From: Gp6-AA40 sp963742105
GTDB taxonomy: Bacteria; Acidobacteriota; Vicinamibacteria; Vicinamibacterales; UBA2999
Length of the DNA: 64,000 nt
Direction: 5' to 3'
Assembly: GCA_963742105.1 (NCBI GenBank)
Contig: CAVUKN010000007.1
Coordinates: forward strand, 868,001-932,000
In this document: positions 56,320 to 64,000 of the stretch, piece after piece
Numbering within the stretch: the stretch's first letter is position 1
Layout of the letters: every line of letters begins with the position of its first letter
The notes under the pieces: generated by a model
The model's input: only the letters and a program-made list of their open reading frames with translations
What the model was told of the DNA's origin: nothing
Databases searched by the model: none
Translations under genes and position numbers: made by a program

Positions 56320-57567
56320 TTACTTCACTCCCTCGGCTTCACCCGGGACGAGCGGGACACGCACGTAAATGCTGGTCCCGTGCTGCGGCTGGGACTTGAT
56401 CGAGCACACTCCGTCGATCAGCTGGGTTCGTTCTTCCATGCTGATCAGGCCAATGCCTCGGCCTCTCCTCACAGCTTCGACGTCAAAACCGGCGCCGTCG
56501 TCTTCGATCGCGAGATGAATGGCGCCGTCAGCCTCCCAGAGGCGCACGCTGCAGCGAGTCGCCCCTGCATGCTTGGCGGAATTTTGCAGTGCCTCCTGCA
56601 GAATCCGAAACAGCGTCAACGACACAGTTGACGTGGGCCGGTGTGTCAGGTCTCTGGCGTCGGCCGTGATCGTGACGTTGTGCTGCCTGGCGAATTCGTC
56701 GCAGAAGAGTCTCACGCTGGCGGCGATGCCGAGCAATGCGAGCTTTGACGAGTGCAACTCGTGCGAGAGGACCTGCACATCGCGGGCGATCTCCGACACC
56801 ACTCCCTGCAGCTCTCTGGCCACGGTCGAGGCGCGACGCGAATGGGGTGCACCTTCCGCAACGGCAGCCAGGCCGAGCGCCACCACGCTCAGACGCTGAC
56901 AGATGTCGTCGTGCAGCTCTCTCGCGATGCGAGCGCGTTCGTCTTCCTGGGCCGTAATCAATCTGCGCGTCACACGGGAAAGAGCCTGGTGAGCCCGTTC
57001 CTGGTCGGTGATGTCGCGCAGGAGCTTGGTCGCTCCGACTAGCCTGCCGGCGGCATCGCGTACCGGCGTGACCGTCAGAGACGCATTGATCCGCTTGCCA
57101 GCCTTGGTCAGACGGACGGTCTCGAGATGAACCTGCTCGCCCTGTTTCAGTTTCTCGAGAATCTGTTTCTCTTCTTCCAGGCGGTCCCACGGGATGAGCA
57201 TGGTCACCGGCTGTCCGATCGCTTCCTCTGCAGTGAATCCGAAAATGTGCTCCGCCGCAGGATTCCGACTCTGAATGAGACCGTCAAGACTCTTCGCCAC
57301 GATTACGTCGTCGGAGGAGTCGACGACCGCGGCAAGGCGCAGCCGCGCGTCGATGCCTGCCTGCTCGCGAATGAGCCGCTCGCGTCCATTCGGATCGGCG
57401 GGAAGGTCCGGGATCCGCTGCTCCGACATATCTGCGTGCGAGTCCGGAGCCGGACTCGGCGCAGACGACGCCATTATTCGATCCCACAACAGCTGCAGGT
57501 AATTAACCTTCTGATCGAGCGACCACTCGTCGAAATCAGATGGCGGCGACGGGTCCGATTCGGCCAT
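56320..57567 (-). CDS. PAS-domain histidine kinase (NarL-partner type, HisKA_3)
   Basis: A 415-aa soluble kinase. PAS/PAC domain (75-195; SSDDVIVAKSLDGLIQSRNP, GRLVGATKLLRDITDQERAH) is followed by HisKA_3 with the phospho-His in ARIARELHDDICQRLSVVAL near 214 and HATPase (FRILQEALQNSAKHAGATRC near 310; EDDGAGFDVE, GRGIGLISMEERTQLIDGV). Such kinases pair with NarL-type regulators. The first 40 residues (WSLDQKVNYLQLLWDRIMAS) recall the helix of unstable antitoxin/addiction-module proteins, an unusual N-terminus. It is convergent with the DASS gene (16 bp). No regulator gene is adjacent. Confidence 0.92.
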   Translation of the reverse strand: MAESDPSPPSDFDEWSLDQKVNYLQLLWDRIMASSAPSPAPDSHADMSEQRIPDLPADPNGRERLIREQAGIDARLRLAAVVDSSDDVIVAKSLDGLIQSRNPAAEHIFGFTAEEAIGQPVTMLIPWDRLEEEKQILEKLKQGEQVHLETVRLTKAGKRINASLTVTPVRDAAGRLVGATKLLRDITDQERAHQALSRVTRRLITAQEDERARIARELHDDICQRLSVVALGLAAVAEGAPHSRRASTVARELQGVVSEIARDVQVLSHELHSSKLALLGIAASVRLFCDEFARQHNVTITADARDLTHRPTSTVSLTLFRILQEALQNSAKHAGATRCSVRLWEADGAIHLAIEDDGAGFDVEAVRRGRGIGLISMEERTQLIDGVCSIKSQPQHGTSIYVRVPLVPGEAEGVK

Positions 57568-57893
57568 CTACCACACACGATAGCCACTTGGTGATTTCCC
57601 GGTCACAACTCAGCCATGTTCATTCGCCTCGGTGATCTGGAGTTCCGAGACGGTCACCAGCCGATCATCGACCGCAATTCGCGTGTCGGACTCGGATCTT
57701 CACTGTGCCGAACAATGGCGGGGCCACACCGCGCGTGGAGCGGCCAGCCGGAGGCTTGCGTGGTGACATGTCATTCCAGCGCGCATTCAGTGCGCGAGGG
57801 AAGACGAAGCACTTCGGTCTGCTGATCGGCGTGGCGTGGTGTACGTTGTCAGGTGTTGATGGAGACGGGCCTTCGGCGACGGCGCCTGCACTC
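57568..57893. other. 326-bp intergenic region upstream of the SulP gene
   Basis: Lies between the divergent kinase and SulP genes. The SulP frame stays open upstream to 57705, but that extension (many Arg/Gly, no membrane segment) does not look like the family. I see no repeat or convincing hairpin; it probably holds both promoters. Confidence 0.55.
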
Positions 57894-59678
57894 ATGGCTG
57901 AATTACTCACCTCCGGCCTGACGCCAGAGCGTGGCCGCATCGAGCGCCCGACACAATTCACGACCGGCTGGACACGCTGGCTGCCGGGACTGATCACGCT
58001 GCGCCGCTACGAGTCCTCCTGGCTCCGCCACGACATCGTCGCTGGACTCGTGATGACGACCATGCTGGTGCCGGTCGGCATCGCCTACGCGGAGGCATCG
58101 GGGGTGCCCGGTATCAACGGGCTCTACGCGACCATCGTGCCGCTGCTCGCGTACGCGTTGTTCGGCCCCAGCCGCATCATCGTGCTCGGCCCGGACTCGG
58201 CGCTGGCGGCAGTGATCCTCGCTGTCGTGATGCCGCTGTCGGCGGGCGACCCTCAACGTGCGGTCGCGGTGGCCAGCATGATGGCCGTTGTGTCCGGCGT
58301 GCTGTGCGTGGCGGCAGGCCTGACGCGACTCGGCTTCATCACGGAGTTGCTGTCGAAGCCGATCCGTTATGGCTACATGAACGGCATCGCCCTGACGGTG
58401 CTCCTGAGCCAGATCCCGAAGCTCTTTGGCTTTTCTGTTTCCGCGTCCGGACCGCTTCGGCAGGCCTGGGGAATTAGCCAGAAGGTGTTGGCTGGAAGCA
58501 CCAACCTCGTGACACTCGCGGTCGGCGCGAGCACGCTCGTGCTGATCCTGATCTTGAAGCGCCGGCCGCGCATCCCTGGCATCCTGATCGCCGTCACCGC
58601 GGCGACCATCGCCGTCGCCGTCTTCGATCTCGCGACACGATTCGGTATATCCGTGCTCGGTCCGTTGCCACAGGGGCTGCCGACGCCACGACTTCCGATT
58701 GCCGATGTTGATAGTCTCGTGCCGGTCCTCATGGGCGGCATCGCCGTTGCCCTTGTGTCATTCGCCGATACCAGCGTGCTGTCGCGAACCTATGCGGCGC
58801 GCCTGCGCACACCGGTTGATCCGAATCAGGAGATGGTGGGCCTTGGCGCGGCCAACCTCGCGGCCGGGTTCTTCCAGGGCTTTCCGATCAGCAGCAGCTC
58901 TTCTCGCACACCGGTGGCCGAGGCGGCGGGCGCCAAGACCCAGCTGACCGGAGTCGTGGGTGCGCTCGCGATCGCCGTGCTGCTGTTGGTCGCGCCTGAC
59001 CTGCTCGAGAGTCTTCCGCACGCGGCCCTGGCGGCCGTCGTCATCGCTTCGGCGATCGGCCTGTTCGAAGTGGCCGACCTGCGCCGCATCTTTCGCATCC
59101 AGCGCTGGGAATTCTGGCTGTCGATGGCCTGCTTCGCCGGTGTGGCCACGCTCGGCGCCATTCCGGGAATCGCCGTTGCGATCGTGATTGCCGTGATCGA
59201 GTTCCTGTGGGATGGCTGGCGGCCGCATTCGGCGGTGCTCGGTCGCGTTGATCACGTGAAGGGGTACCACGACATCACCAGGTATCCGGAGGCGCGTCGG
59301 ATCCCTGGCCTGGTGCTGTTCCGCTGGGATGCCCCGCTGTTCTTCGCCAATGCCGAGTGGTTCAACGAACGGGCCCTGGACGCGGTGGCGAGCTCACCGA
59401 CGCCGGTCCGCTGGCTCGTCGTCGCGGCCGAGCCCGTGACGAGCATCGACGTCACCGCGGCGGACGCGATTTGCGAACTCGACGACACGCTGCGCACCGC
59501 CGGGATCGAGCTGTGCTTTGCCGAGATGAAGGATCCCGTGAAGGACAAGCTCAAACGGTTCGAGCTGTTCGAGCGCTTTGGCGAGAAAACATTTTTCGCA
59601 ACGATCGGTGAAGCCGTGAGCGTCTATCGCGTTACCTATCCCGTCGAGTGGGTCGACTGGGAAGATCGCACGACATAG
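57894..59678 (+). CDS. SulP-family inorganic anion transporter with STAS domain
   Basis: A 594-aa SulP carrier. The membrane domain has the signature LVPVGIAYAEASGVPGINGL near 60, SRIIVLGPDSALAAVILAVV near 95, GAANLAAGFFQGFPISSSSS near 320 and SLPHAALAAVVIASAIGLF near 375. The C-terminal STAS domain spans about 460-585 (RIPGLVLFRWDAPLFFANAE, VTSIDVTAADAICELDDTLR, IELCFAEMKDPVKDKLKRFE). SulP members move sulfate, bicarbonate, chloride or C4 dicarboxylates; with this neighbourhood, bicarbonate or dicarboxylate is possible. ATG 57894 gives the normal length. It is convergent with the decarboxylase gene across a strong hairpin. Confidence 0.93.
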   Translation: MAELLTSGLTPERGRIERPTQFTTGWTRWLPGLITLRRYESSWLRHDIVAGLVMTTMLVPVGIAYAEASGVPGINGLYATIVPLLAYALFGPSRIIVLGPDSALAAVILAVVMPLSAGDPQRAVAVASMMAVVSGVLCVAAGLTRLGFITELLSKPIRYGYMNGIALTVLLSQIPKLFGFSVSASGPLRQAWGISQKVLAGSTNLVTLAVGASTLVLILILKRRPRIPGILIAVTAATIAVAVFDLATRFGISVLGPLPQGLPTPRLPIADVDSLVPVLMGGIAVALVSFADTSVLSRTYAARLRTPVDPNQEMVGLGAANLAAGFFQGFPISSSSSRTPVAEAAGAKTQLTGVVGALAIAVLLLVAPDLLESLPHAALAAVVIASAIGLFEVADLRRIFRIQRWEFWLSMACFAGVATLGAIPGIAVAIVIAVIEFLWDGWRPHSAVLGRVDHVKGYHDITRYPEARRIPGLVLFRWDAPLFFANAEWFNERALDAVASSPTPVRWLVVAAEPVTSIDVTAADAICELDDTLRTAGIELCFAEMKDPVKDKLKRFELFERFGEKTFFATIGEAVSVYRVTYPVEWVDWEDRTT

Positions 59679-59720
59679 GCGGTCGGGGTGGCGTAGGACC
59701 AGCGGGCAGACAGGGGGAAC

Positions 59721-59753
59721 TCGTTGCGCCGAGCAAGATGCTCGGCGCAACGA
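59721..59753. terminator. bidirectional terminator hairpin
   Basis: Perfect 14-bp stem TCGTTGCGCCGAGC / GCTCGGCGCAACGA with a 5-nt loop (AAGAT), between the convergent SulP (stop 59678) and decarboxylase (stop 59783) genes. The strong G/C stem lacks a long T-run, but the position fits termination in both directions. Confidence 0.75.
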
Positions 59754-59782
59754 CGCTGGTGTTCGGGACTTCCTGTCGGCGC

Positions 59783-61411
59783 CTAGGTAGTCAGCGCCTT
59801 GGCCGGTGTTCCCGTCGCGGCCTCGTACGCCTGCCGGTAGCCGCGCGCAATTGCGCGCACCGCTCGGCCGATGTCGTCGTAGACATGGTCGTCGAGGTTC
59901 GCGAACGAGATGCGCACGGACCAATCCGGTGCCGCGAAGCCGCTGCCGTTCAGCAGGACAATCCCGTGATCCTCGGCGAGCCGGAACACGATGTCGAGCG
60001 GATGCACGTTCTTCTTCATCCACGCGACCACGTCGTCGCCCAGGTACTTGCGGGCCCAGAACTCGAAGTCGATCAGGCCGTAGTAGTAGTCGTAGAGCGC
60101 GTTCTCGCCGACTTCAATCCCCAGCCCCTCGATGGTCGCCTCGAACCGACGCTTGACGATTCCGATGCAGGCCTTCTGATAAGCCTTCTTCTCGTCCATC
60201 AGCTCGGCGAGTGAGAAGATCGACATCATCACCTGCTGCGGGAGCGACAGGCCGGCGGTGTGATTCAACGCCACATCGCGGCTGTCGGCGACGATCCGGT
60301 CGATGAAGGCAAACTTTCGCGGCTCGAGCGTGAGCCCGCCGTAGCGCTTGTCCAGCAGCTTCTTGATCGGCTCCGGATGCTTCGCGATCATCTCGTCGAA
60401 GATGTTGTCCTCGTGAACCGCGATCGTGCCCAGACGCCAGCCGGTGCAGCCGAAGTACTTGCTGTACGAATAGACGCCGATCGTGTTCTTCGGATAGGCG
60501 CCCATCAACGAGCGGAAGCCCGGCACGAACGTGCCATAGACATCGTCGGTCAGCAGGATGAGGTCGGGGCGCTTCTCCAGCACCTTGCCGATCTTCTTGA
60601 TCGTCTCCTCTGACAACGCGACCGCGTACGGGTTGCCCGGGTTGACGATGAAGAAGGCTTTGACCTTTGGGTCGAGCAGCTTGTCGATCTCGGCATCCGG
60701 GTACTGGAACCGGTTCTCCTGGGTTGCGTGCACCTCGACGAAGTGGAGGTCGTAGTCCTCCAGATGCGCCATCTCGAGGTACGGCGTGAAGATCGGCACG
60801 CCGAGAGCGATGGTGTCGCCCTGGTTGAGGATCCGGTTGCTCTTCAGCGATTTGAAGATGTAGCACATGGCGGCGGTGCCGCCCTCGACCGCGTACAGCT
60901 TGAAGGTACCCTTCGGCCGCGGCGTTCCGCACATCGCCCATTCAAGGTACTCGCGGACGATCACTTCGTTGTGGACCAGCATGCGGTCGGGCACCGGATA
61001 GTGGTCACCGATGATCGAATCCACCAGTTCGTGGACAAACCGATCGGGATCGAAGCCGAACTTCTTCACGGTCCAGGGCACCATCGCCTGCAGGAATTCC
61101 GCACCGGGCATGTCCTTGTGCGTCTTCAGCCAGGCCTCGAGCCGGCCCGCGATGCCACGTGCCTTCGGCATGCCGCCCACGCCCGGCGGCAGATCGAACA
61201 CCCGCTTGCTTTCGGTGACGGCGAACTGGCCGAGGAGAAAAAAGGCCTCGCGCGGTTCCGTGGCCACCCAGTTGGGGTTGCCGCGCCCGGCATTCAGATA
61301 AGTGAGCGAATCCTCCTCGGCGGACTTCAGCGCCACCTTGGCGAGGAAGTCCTTGATTTCGAACGGGCCGAGCTTCTCGTACTCTTCGTATTTGGTGGGC
61401 GTCAGATCCAT
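59783..61411 (-). CDS. asdA: aspartate 4-decarboxylase / aspartate aminotransferase
   Basis: A 542-aa PLP enzyme that converts L-aspartate to L-alanine plus CO2, with side transaminase activity. The length is typical of the AsdA/AspD family (about 530-545 aa), longer than ordinary aminotransferases. Visible motifs are TYLNAGRGNPNWVATEPREA near 40, KLYAVEGGTAAMCYIFKSLK near 170, FIVNPGNPYAVALSEETIKK near 260, DDVYGTF near 300, the PLP lysine in YSYSKYFGCTGWRLG near 316 and SVRISFANLDDHVYDDIGRA at the C-terminus. It is just downstream of... on the minus strand, aspT lies 39 bp upstream, so the pair reproduces the known aspD-aspT operon. Confidence 0.95.
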   Translation of the reverse strand: MDLTPTKYEEYEKLGPFEIKDFLAKVALKSAEEDSLTYLNAGRGNPNWVATEPREAFFLLGQFAVTESKRVFDLPPGVGGMPKARGIAGRLEAWLKTHKDMPGAEFLQAMVPWTVKKFGFDPDRFVHELVDSIIGDHYPVPDRMLVHNEVIVREYLEWAMCGTPRPKGTFKLYAVEGGTAAMCYIFKSLKSNRILNQGDTIALGVPIFTPYLEMAHLEDYDLHFVEVHATQENRFQYPDAEIDKLLDPKVKAFFIVNPGNPYAVALSEETIKKIGKVLEKRPDLILLTDDVYGTFVPGFRSLMGAYPKNTIGVYSYSKYFGCTGWRLGTIAVHEDNIFDEMIAKHPEPIKKLLDKRYGGLTLEPRKFAFIDRIVADSRDVALNHTAGLSLPQQVMMSIFSLAELMDEKKAYQKACIGIVKRRFEATIEGLGIEVGENALYDYYYGLIDFEFWARKYLGDDVVAWMKKNVHPLDIVFRLAEDHGIVLLNGSGFAAPDWSVRISFANLDDHVYDDIGRAVRAIARGYRQAYEAATGTPAKALTT

Positions 61412-61449
61412 AAAACTTCCTTGTCAGTGTGGACGGAGATGGGCCGGGC

Positions 61450-63141
61450 TCACGACAGCAGGATGATCAGGACCATCCCCCAGATCGTCAGCAGCGTGTT
61501 GCCGACGGCGTAGGTCACGGTGTACCCAAGCGCCGGAATCTGGCTCTTGGCCTGGTCGCATACCAAGCCGAGGGACGCCGTCGTGGTGCGGGCGCCGGAG
61601 ATGATGCCGAGCGTCAGCGCATCATGGAACCGGAACAGGTACTTGGCGATGAACATCCCGAGAATCAGCGGGATCGTTGTGGCGGCGGCGCCCCACAGGA
61701 ACAGGCCGACGCCCTGGCTCTTCAAGCCGTTGACGAACCCTGGGCCGGCGGAGATGCCCACGATGGCGATGAAGATGTTGAGGCCCACCGAGTTCATGAA
61801 CCACAAGGTCGGGGTCGGCACTCGCCCGAAGCTCGGGCGGACCGACCGGAACCAGCCACCGACGATTCCCGCGACGAGCGCGCCGCCGGCAGTGGACAGC
61901 GTCAGCGGCACCCCGCTGATGTTGAGGACCAGCGAACCAATCAGACCGCCGATGACGATGGCGGCGCCGACGAACGCCATGTCGGTGACATCGGTGGCGC
62001 GGTCGGCGACCCCGAGCAGCTTGATCGCCCTGCTCGTGTCTTCGGTCCGGCCGGCGATGGTGAACAGGTCGCCCCGCTGAATCGTGGTGGTCGGCAGGAT
62101 GGGGATGACGGTTGCGGTGGCGCCGCGCACGATCTTCCGCAGGAAGACGCCCCGGCTCTCCGGCATCTGCACCAGATCATTCAGCGTTTTGCCATCGATC
62201 GCTTTGTTGGTGACCAGCACGTCGACACCGTCAATCGGCATCGCCAGCAGTTCGCGATCCTCGACCTCCTCGGCATTGGCGCCGAGCACGCTGACCAGCA
62301 CGTCCCGGGATCCGGCAACGGCGACGATGTCGCCACCCTGCAGGACCGTGTCCGTGGTCGCGTCTTCGATGACGCCGTTCCGGCGGATGCGCTGCACGAA
62401 GACGCGAGCGTCAGGGACGAGTGCCTCGGCCGCGATCACCGGCAACCCCACTGACTTGCCGCCCATCGCGACGCGATAGGCGCGTGCCTCCCACCGCCGC
62501 CAGGCGGTGCCGGGGCCGCCCAGTTCCTTGACGCCGCCCTGCTTCTGCTCGTAGTCCTTGCATGCGGCCTCGAGATTGATGCCCAGCAGCTTCGGGCCGA
62601 TGACGGCAATCACGACCGCTGATCCCATCGTGCCGAACATGTAGCTCACCGCATATGCGATCGGCATCGAGTCGAGGAGGGCTTTGGCCTGCTCGGCCGG
62701 CATGCCCAATCGATTGATGGCGTCCGTTGAGAGTCCCATCGCTGCGGAGATGGTCTGCGACCCGGAATAGAGGCCGGCCGCATACCCCAGGTCGTAGCCG
62801 ACGAACTTGGCGATCCCCACAGGAATGAGCAAGCTCAACACGCATTGCACGACCGTGTACACCGCTTGCGGCACTCCGTCCTTGGCGACGCCGCGGACGA
62901 ACTGCGGACCGACGGCGTAGCCGACCGCGAACAGGAACATCAGGAACACCGTCGCCTTGAGCGGCTGCGCGATGGTGATCCCGATCTGCCCGATGACGAC
63001 ACCGGCGAGCAGTGTCGCCGTGACCGATCCGAGGCCGATGCCCTTGAAGGTGAACTTGCCGAAGTAGTAGCCAATCGCCAGCGTGAGAAAGATGGCGATC
63101 TCCGGATACTGTTTGAGCGTTGCAAAGAACCAATCAACCAT
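61450..63141 (-). CDS. aspT: aspartate:alanine antiporter
   Basis: A 563-aa AAE-family exchanger. Two membrane halves (YYFGKFTFKGIGLGSVTATL at the start; GVPLTLSTAGGALVAGIVGG near 400) flank two RCK_C domains (residues 210-295 and 295-385, KTLNDLVQMPESRGVFLRKI). The first-half site is AGLYSGSQTISAAMGLSTDA. Imported aspartate is exchanged for alanine; coupled to the neighbouring decarboxylase this exports a negative charge and consumes a proton, generating proton-motive force. ATG 63141 is preceded by GGAGCAGG. It is homologous to the exchanger at 52,342. Confidence 0.93.
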   Translation of the reverse strand: MVDWFFATLKQYPEIAIFLTLAIGYYFGKFTFKGIGLGSVTATLLAGVVIGQIGITIAQPLKATVFLMFLFAVGYAVGPQFVRGVAKDGVPQAVYTVVQCVLSLLIPVGIAKFVGYDLGYAAGLYSGSQTISAAMGLSTDAINRLGMPAEQAKALLDSMPIAYAVSYMFGTMGSAVVIAVIGPKLLGINLEAACKDYEQKQGGVKELGGPGTAWRRWEARAYRVAMGGKSVGLPVIAAEALVPDARVFVQRIRRNGVIEDATTDTVLQGGDIVAVAGSRDVLVSVLGANAEEVEDRELLAMPIDGVDVLVTNKAIDGKTLNDLVQMPESRGVFLRKIVRGATATVIPILPTTTIQRGDLFTIAGRTEDTSRAIKLLGVADRATDVTDMAFVGAAIVIGGLIGSLVLNISGVPLTLSTAGGALVAGIVGGWFRSVRPSFGRVPTPTLWFMNSVGLNIFIAIVGISAGPGFVNGLKSQGVGLFLWGAAATTIPLILGMFIAKYLFRFHDALTLGIISGARTTTASLGLVCDQAKSQIPALGYTVTYAVGNTLLTIWGMVLIILLS

Positions 63142-63192
63142 GACCTGCTCCGTTTCGTTGGCTTCCGCGAACTCTCGTGAGGCGGATCGCGA

Positions 63193-64000
63193 TCAACGGC
63201 GCGCCTTCGTGGCGAGCGCCTCGAGTGCTGACGGTTTCAGCAACTTCAGTCCCTGTGCGGCCTGGTAGCCGTGGATTTCCTTCACGTCGAGCTTGCGCAT
63301 GAAGGCGATCGTGTCGGCGGTGATCACCTGGCCGGGGACCATGATCGGGAAGCCCGGCGGATAGGGAATGACGAAGTTGGCCGACACCATGTCCGGTCCG
63401 TTCTCCAGTCGATCGTCGATCTCCTGGCTGGCGAGCTTGACGAACTCGCAGTTCTCCTCCTCGTAGGCCATGTAGAAGGCTTCGCGCATGTGGCCGATGT
63501 TGACGCTGCCTTTCGGGTTGTCGCGGAAGGCGTCGTGGAAGCGGCTGAAGTTCGGCAGGTCCGGCACGTCGGTCATCAGCGACTTGACGCGCGCGTCGAA
63601 CGCCGCCTTCGCCGGCGGTCCGCCGTCGGCCAGCTTCTTGTCGATCTCGCGGGCGACGTCGGCGAGCGCCTTGACCAGCAGCGCGGCGTCGCTGCGGGTG
63701 TTGTTGATGTTGGTCTGCAGCAGGACGCTGTTGCGTGAGGTCTTATTCAACTGGATGTCGAAGCGTTCCGCCAGCAGGCCCTTGAATGCGGTGCCGTCGA
63801 AGCCGGCGCCGCCGCAGATGAGGGTCAGGCGCGTCGGATCGAGCGCGATCTCGTCGCCGTCCCACGAGTCGATCAGTTCACGCCAGCTCGAATTCGGGCG
63901 CCCGTAGTCCTTGATGCCGGATTCGCGGAACTCGTCCGGCACCATGTCGGCCGGCGTGGCGATCCGGAAGTACTTCGAGATCAGCGGGTGATTGTTCACT
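63193..64000 (-). CDS. Orn/Lys/Arg-type PLP decarboxylase, C-terminal part (5' end outside window)
   Basis: The frame is open to the right edge of the window, so only the C-terminal 269 codons are present; the PLP-binding lysine lies outside. The segment matches the end of fold-type I basic amino-acid decarboxylases: LTLICGGAGFDGTAFKGLLA, then RFDIQLNKTSRNSVLLQTNI, PPGFPIMVPGQVITADTIAF and EIHGYQAAQGLKLLKPSALE, the last two being the C-terminal domain signature. Substrate (arginine, lysine, ornithine or an unusual acid) cannot be told from this part. It lies upstream of aspT on the same strand, 51 bp apart, so it probably forms one operon with aspT and asdA. Confidence 0.88.
   Translation of the reverse strand, partial: VNNHPLISKYFRIATPADMVPDEFRESGIKDYGRPNSSWRELIDSWDGDEIALDPTRLTLICGGAGFDGTAFKGLLAERFDIQLNKTSRNSVLLQTNINNTRSDAALLVKALADVAREIDKKLADGGPPAKAAFDARVKSLMTDVPDLPNFSRFHDAFRDNPKGSVNIGHMREAFYMAYEEENCEFVKLASQEIDDRLENGPDMVSANFVIPYPPGFPIMVPGQVITADTIAFMRKLDVKEIHGYQAAQGLKLLKPSALEALATKARR

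Noticed and set aside
1..64000. tRNA, rRNA, riboswitch or phage genes
   Set aside because: I looked for T-loop-like and conserved rRNA words and for integrase, capsid or terminase motifs and saw none that I could support.

Overview
The window is high-GC DNA from a Gram-negative bacterium. I suspect Acidobacteriota, probably Vicinamibacteria: it has many outer-membrane barrels and exported proteins of unknown function, DUF4136 proteins, a carbohydrate-binding V/XII-like protein, ATGA-overlapped operons, and intergenic repeats with a 7-8 bp period. That placement is inference from gene style; no rRNA or tRNA gene was seen.

1-4.8 kb is a tight housekeeping operon: the 3' part of valS, then nadC, birA, an unknown gene and an RNA m5U-methyltransferase. 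4.8-22 kb mixes ordinary genes (argS, a C26 amidohydrolase, a TPR protein, SPOR, GNAT, outer-membrane proteins, a NarL regulator, an AraC-like protein, a sigma-54 activator) with nearly all the unusual DNA. That DNA includes an inverted-repeat-flanked GxxExxY gene with three hairpins, heptamer/octamer arrays that touch gene ends and intrude in frame into argS, and a 1-kb gene-free block (20,990-21,969) with two copies of a 118-bp palindromic element between 21/22-bp repeats. Four genes between 6 and 17 kb are each broken by one apparent single-base indel at a short G/C run, so they are either pseudogenes or local consensus errors.

22-31 kb holds a carrier fused to a periplasmic binding domain, a STAS protein, an MscS channel, and an operon in which a DUF4136 gene and an unnamed exported-protein gene occur twice in alternation, followed by a beta-barrel and an Npt-type carrier. 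31.5-35 kb encodes a TolC-like lipoprotein, an EmrA/YiaV-type adaptor and a DUF3302 (YiaW-type) protein. 35-41 kb has exported proteins and a signalling cluster (hybrid histidine kinase, stand-alone receiver, MEDS protein). 42.7-46.7 kb is a HupE/UreJ - parvulin - DUF3604 trio, followed by about 1.1 kb without a recognisable gene.

49-64 kb is rich in amino-acid and dicarboxylate metabolism: a TAXI-type binding lipoprotein overlapping gltS, an AspT/YidE-family exchanger, a DASS carrier, a PAS histidine kinase, a SulP transporter, aspartate 4-decarboxylase next to aspT, and the end of an Orn/Lys/Arg-type decarboxylase. Aspartate decarboxylation coupled to aspartate:alanine exchange is known to consume a cytoplasmic proton and generate proton-motive force, so this end of the window probably serves acid tolerance or energy conservation from amino acids.
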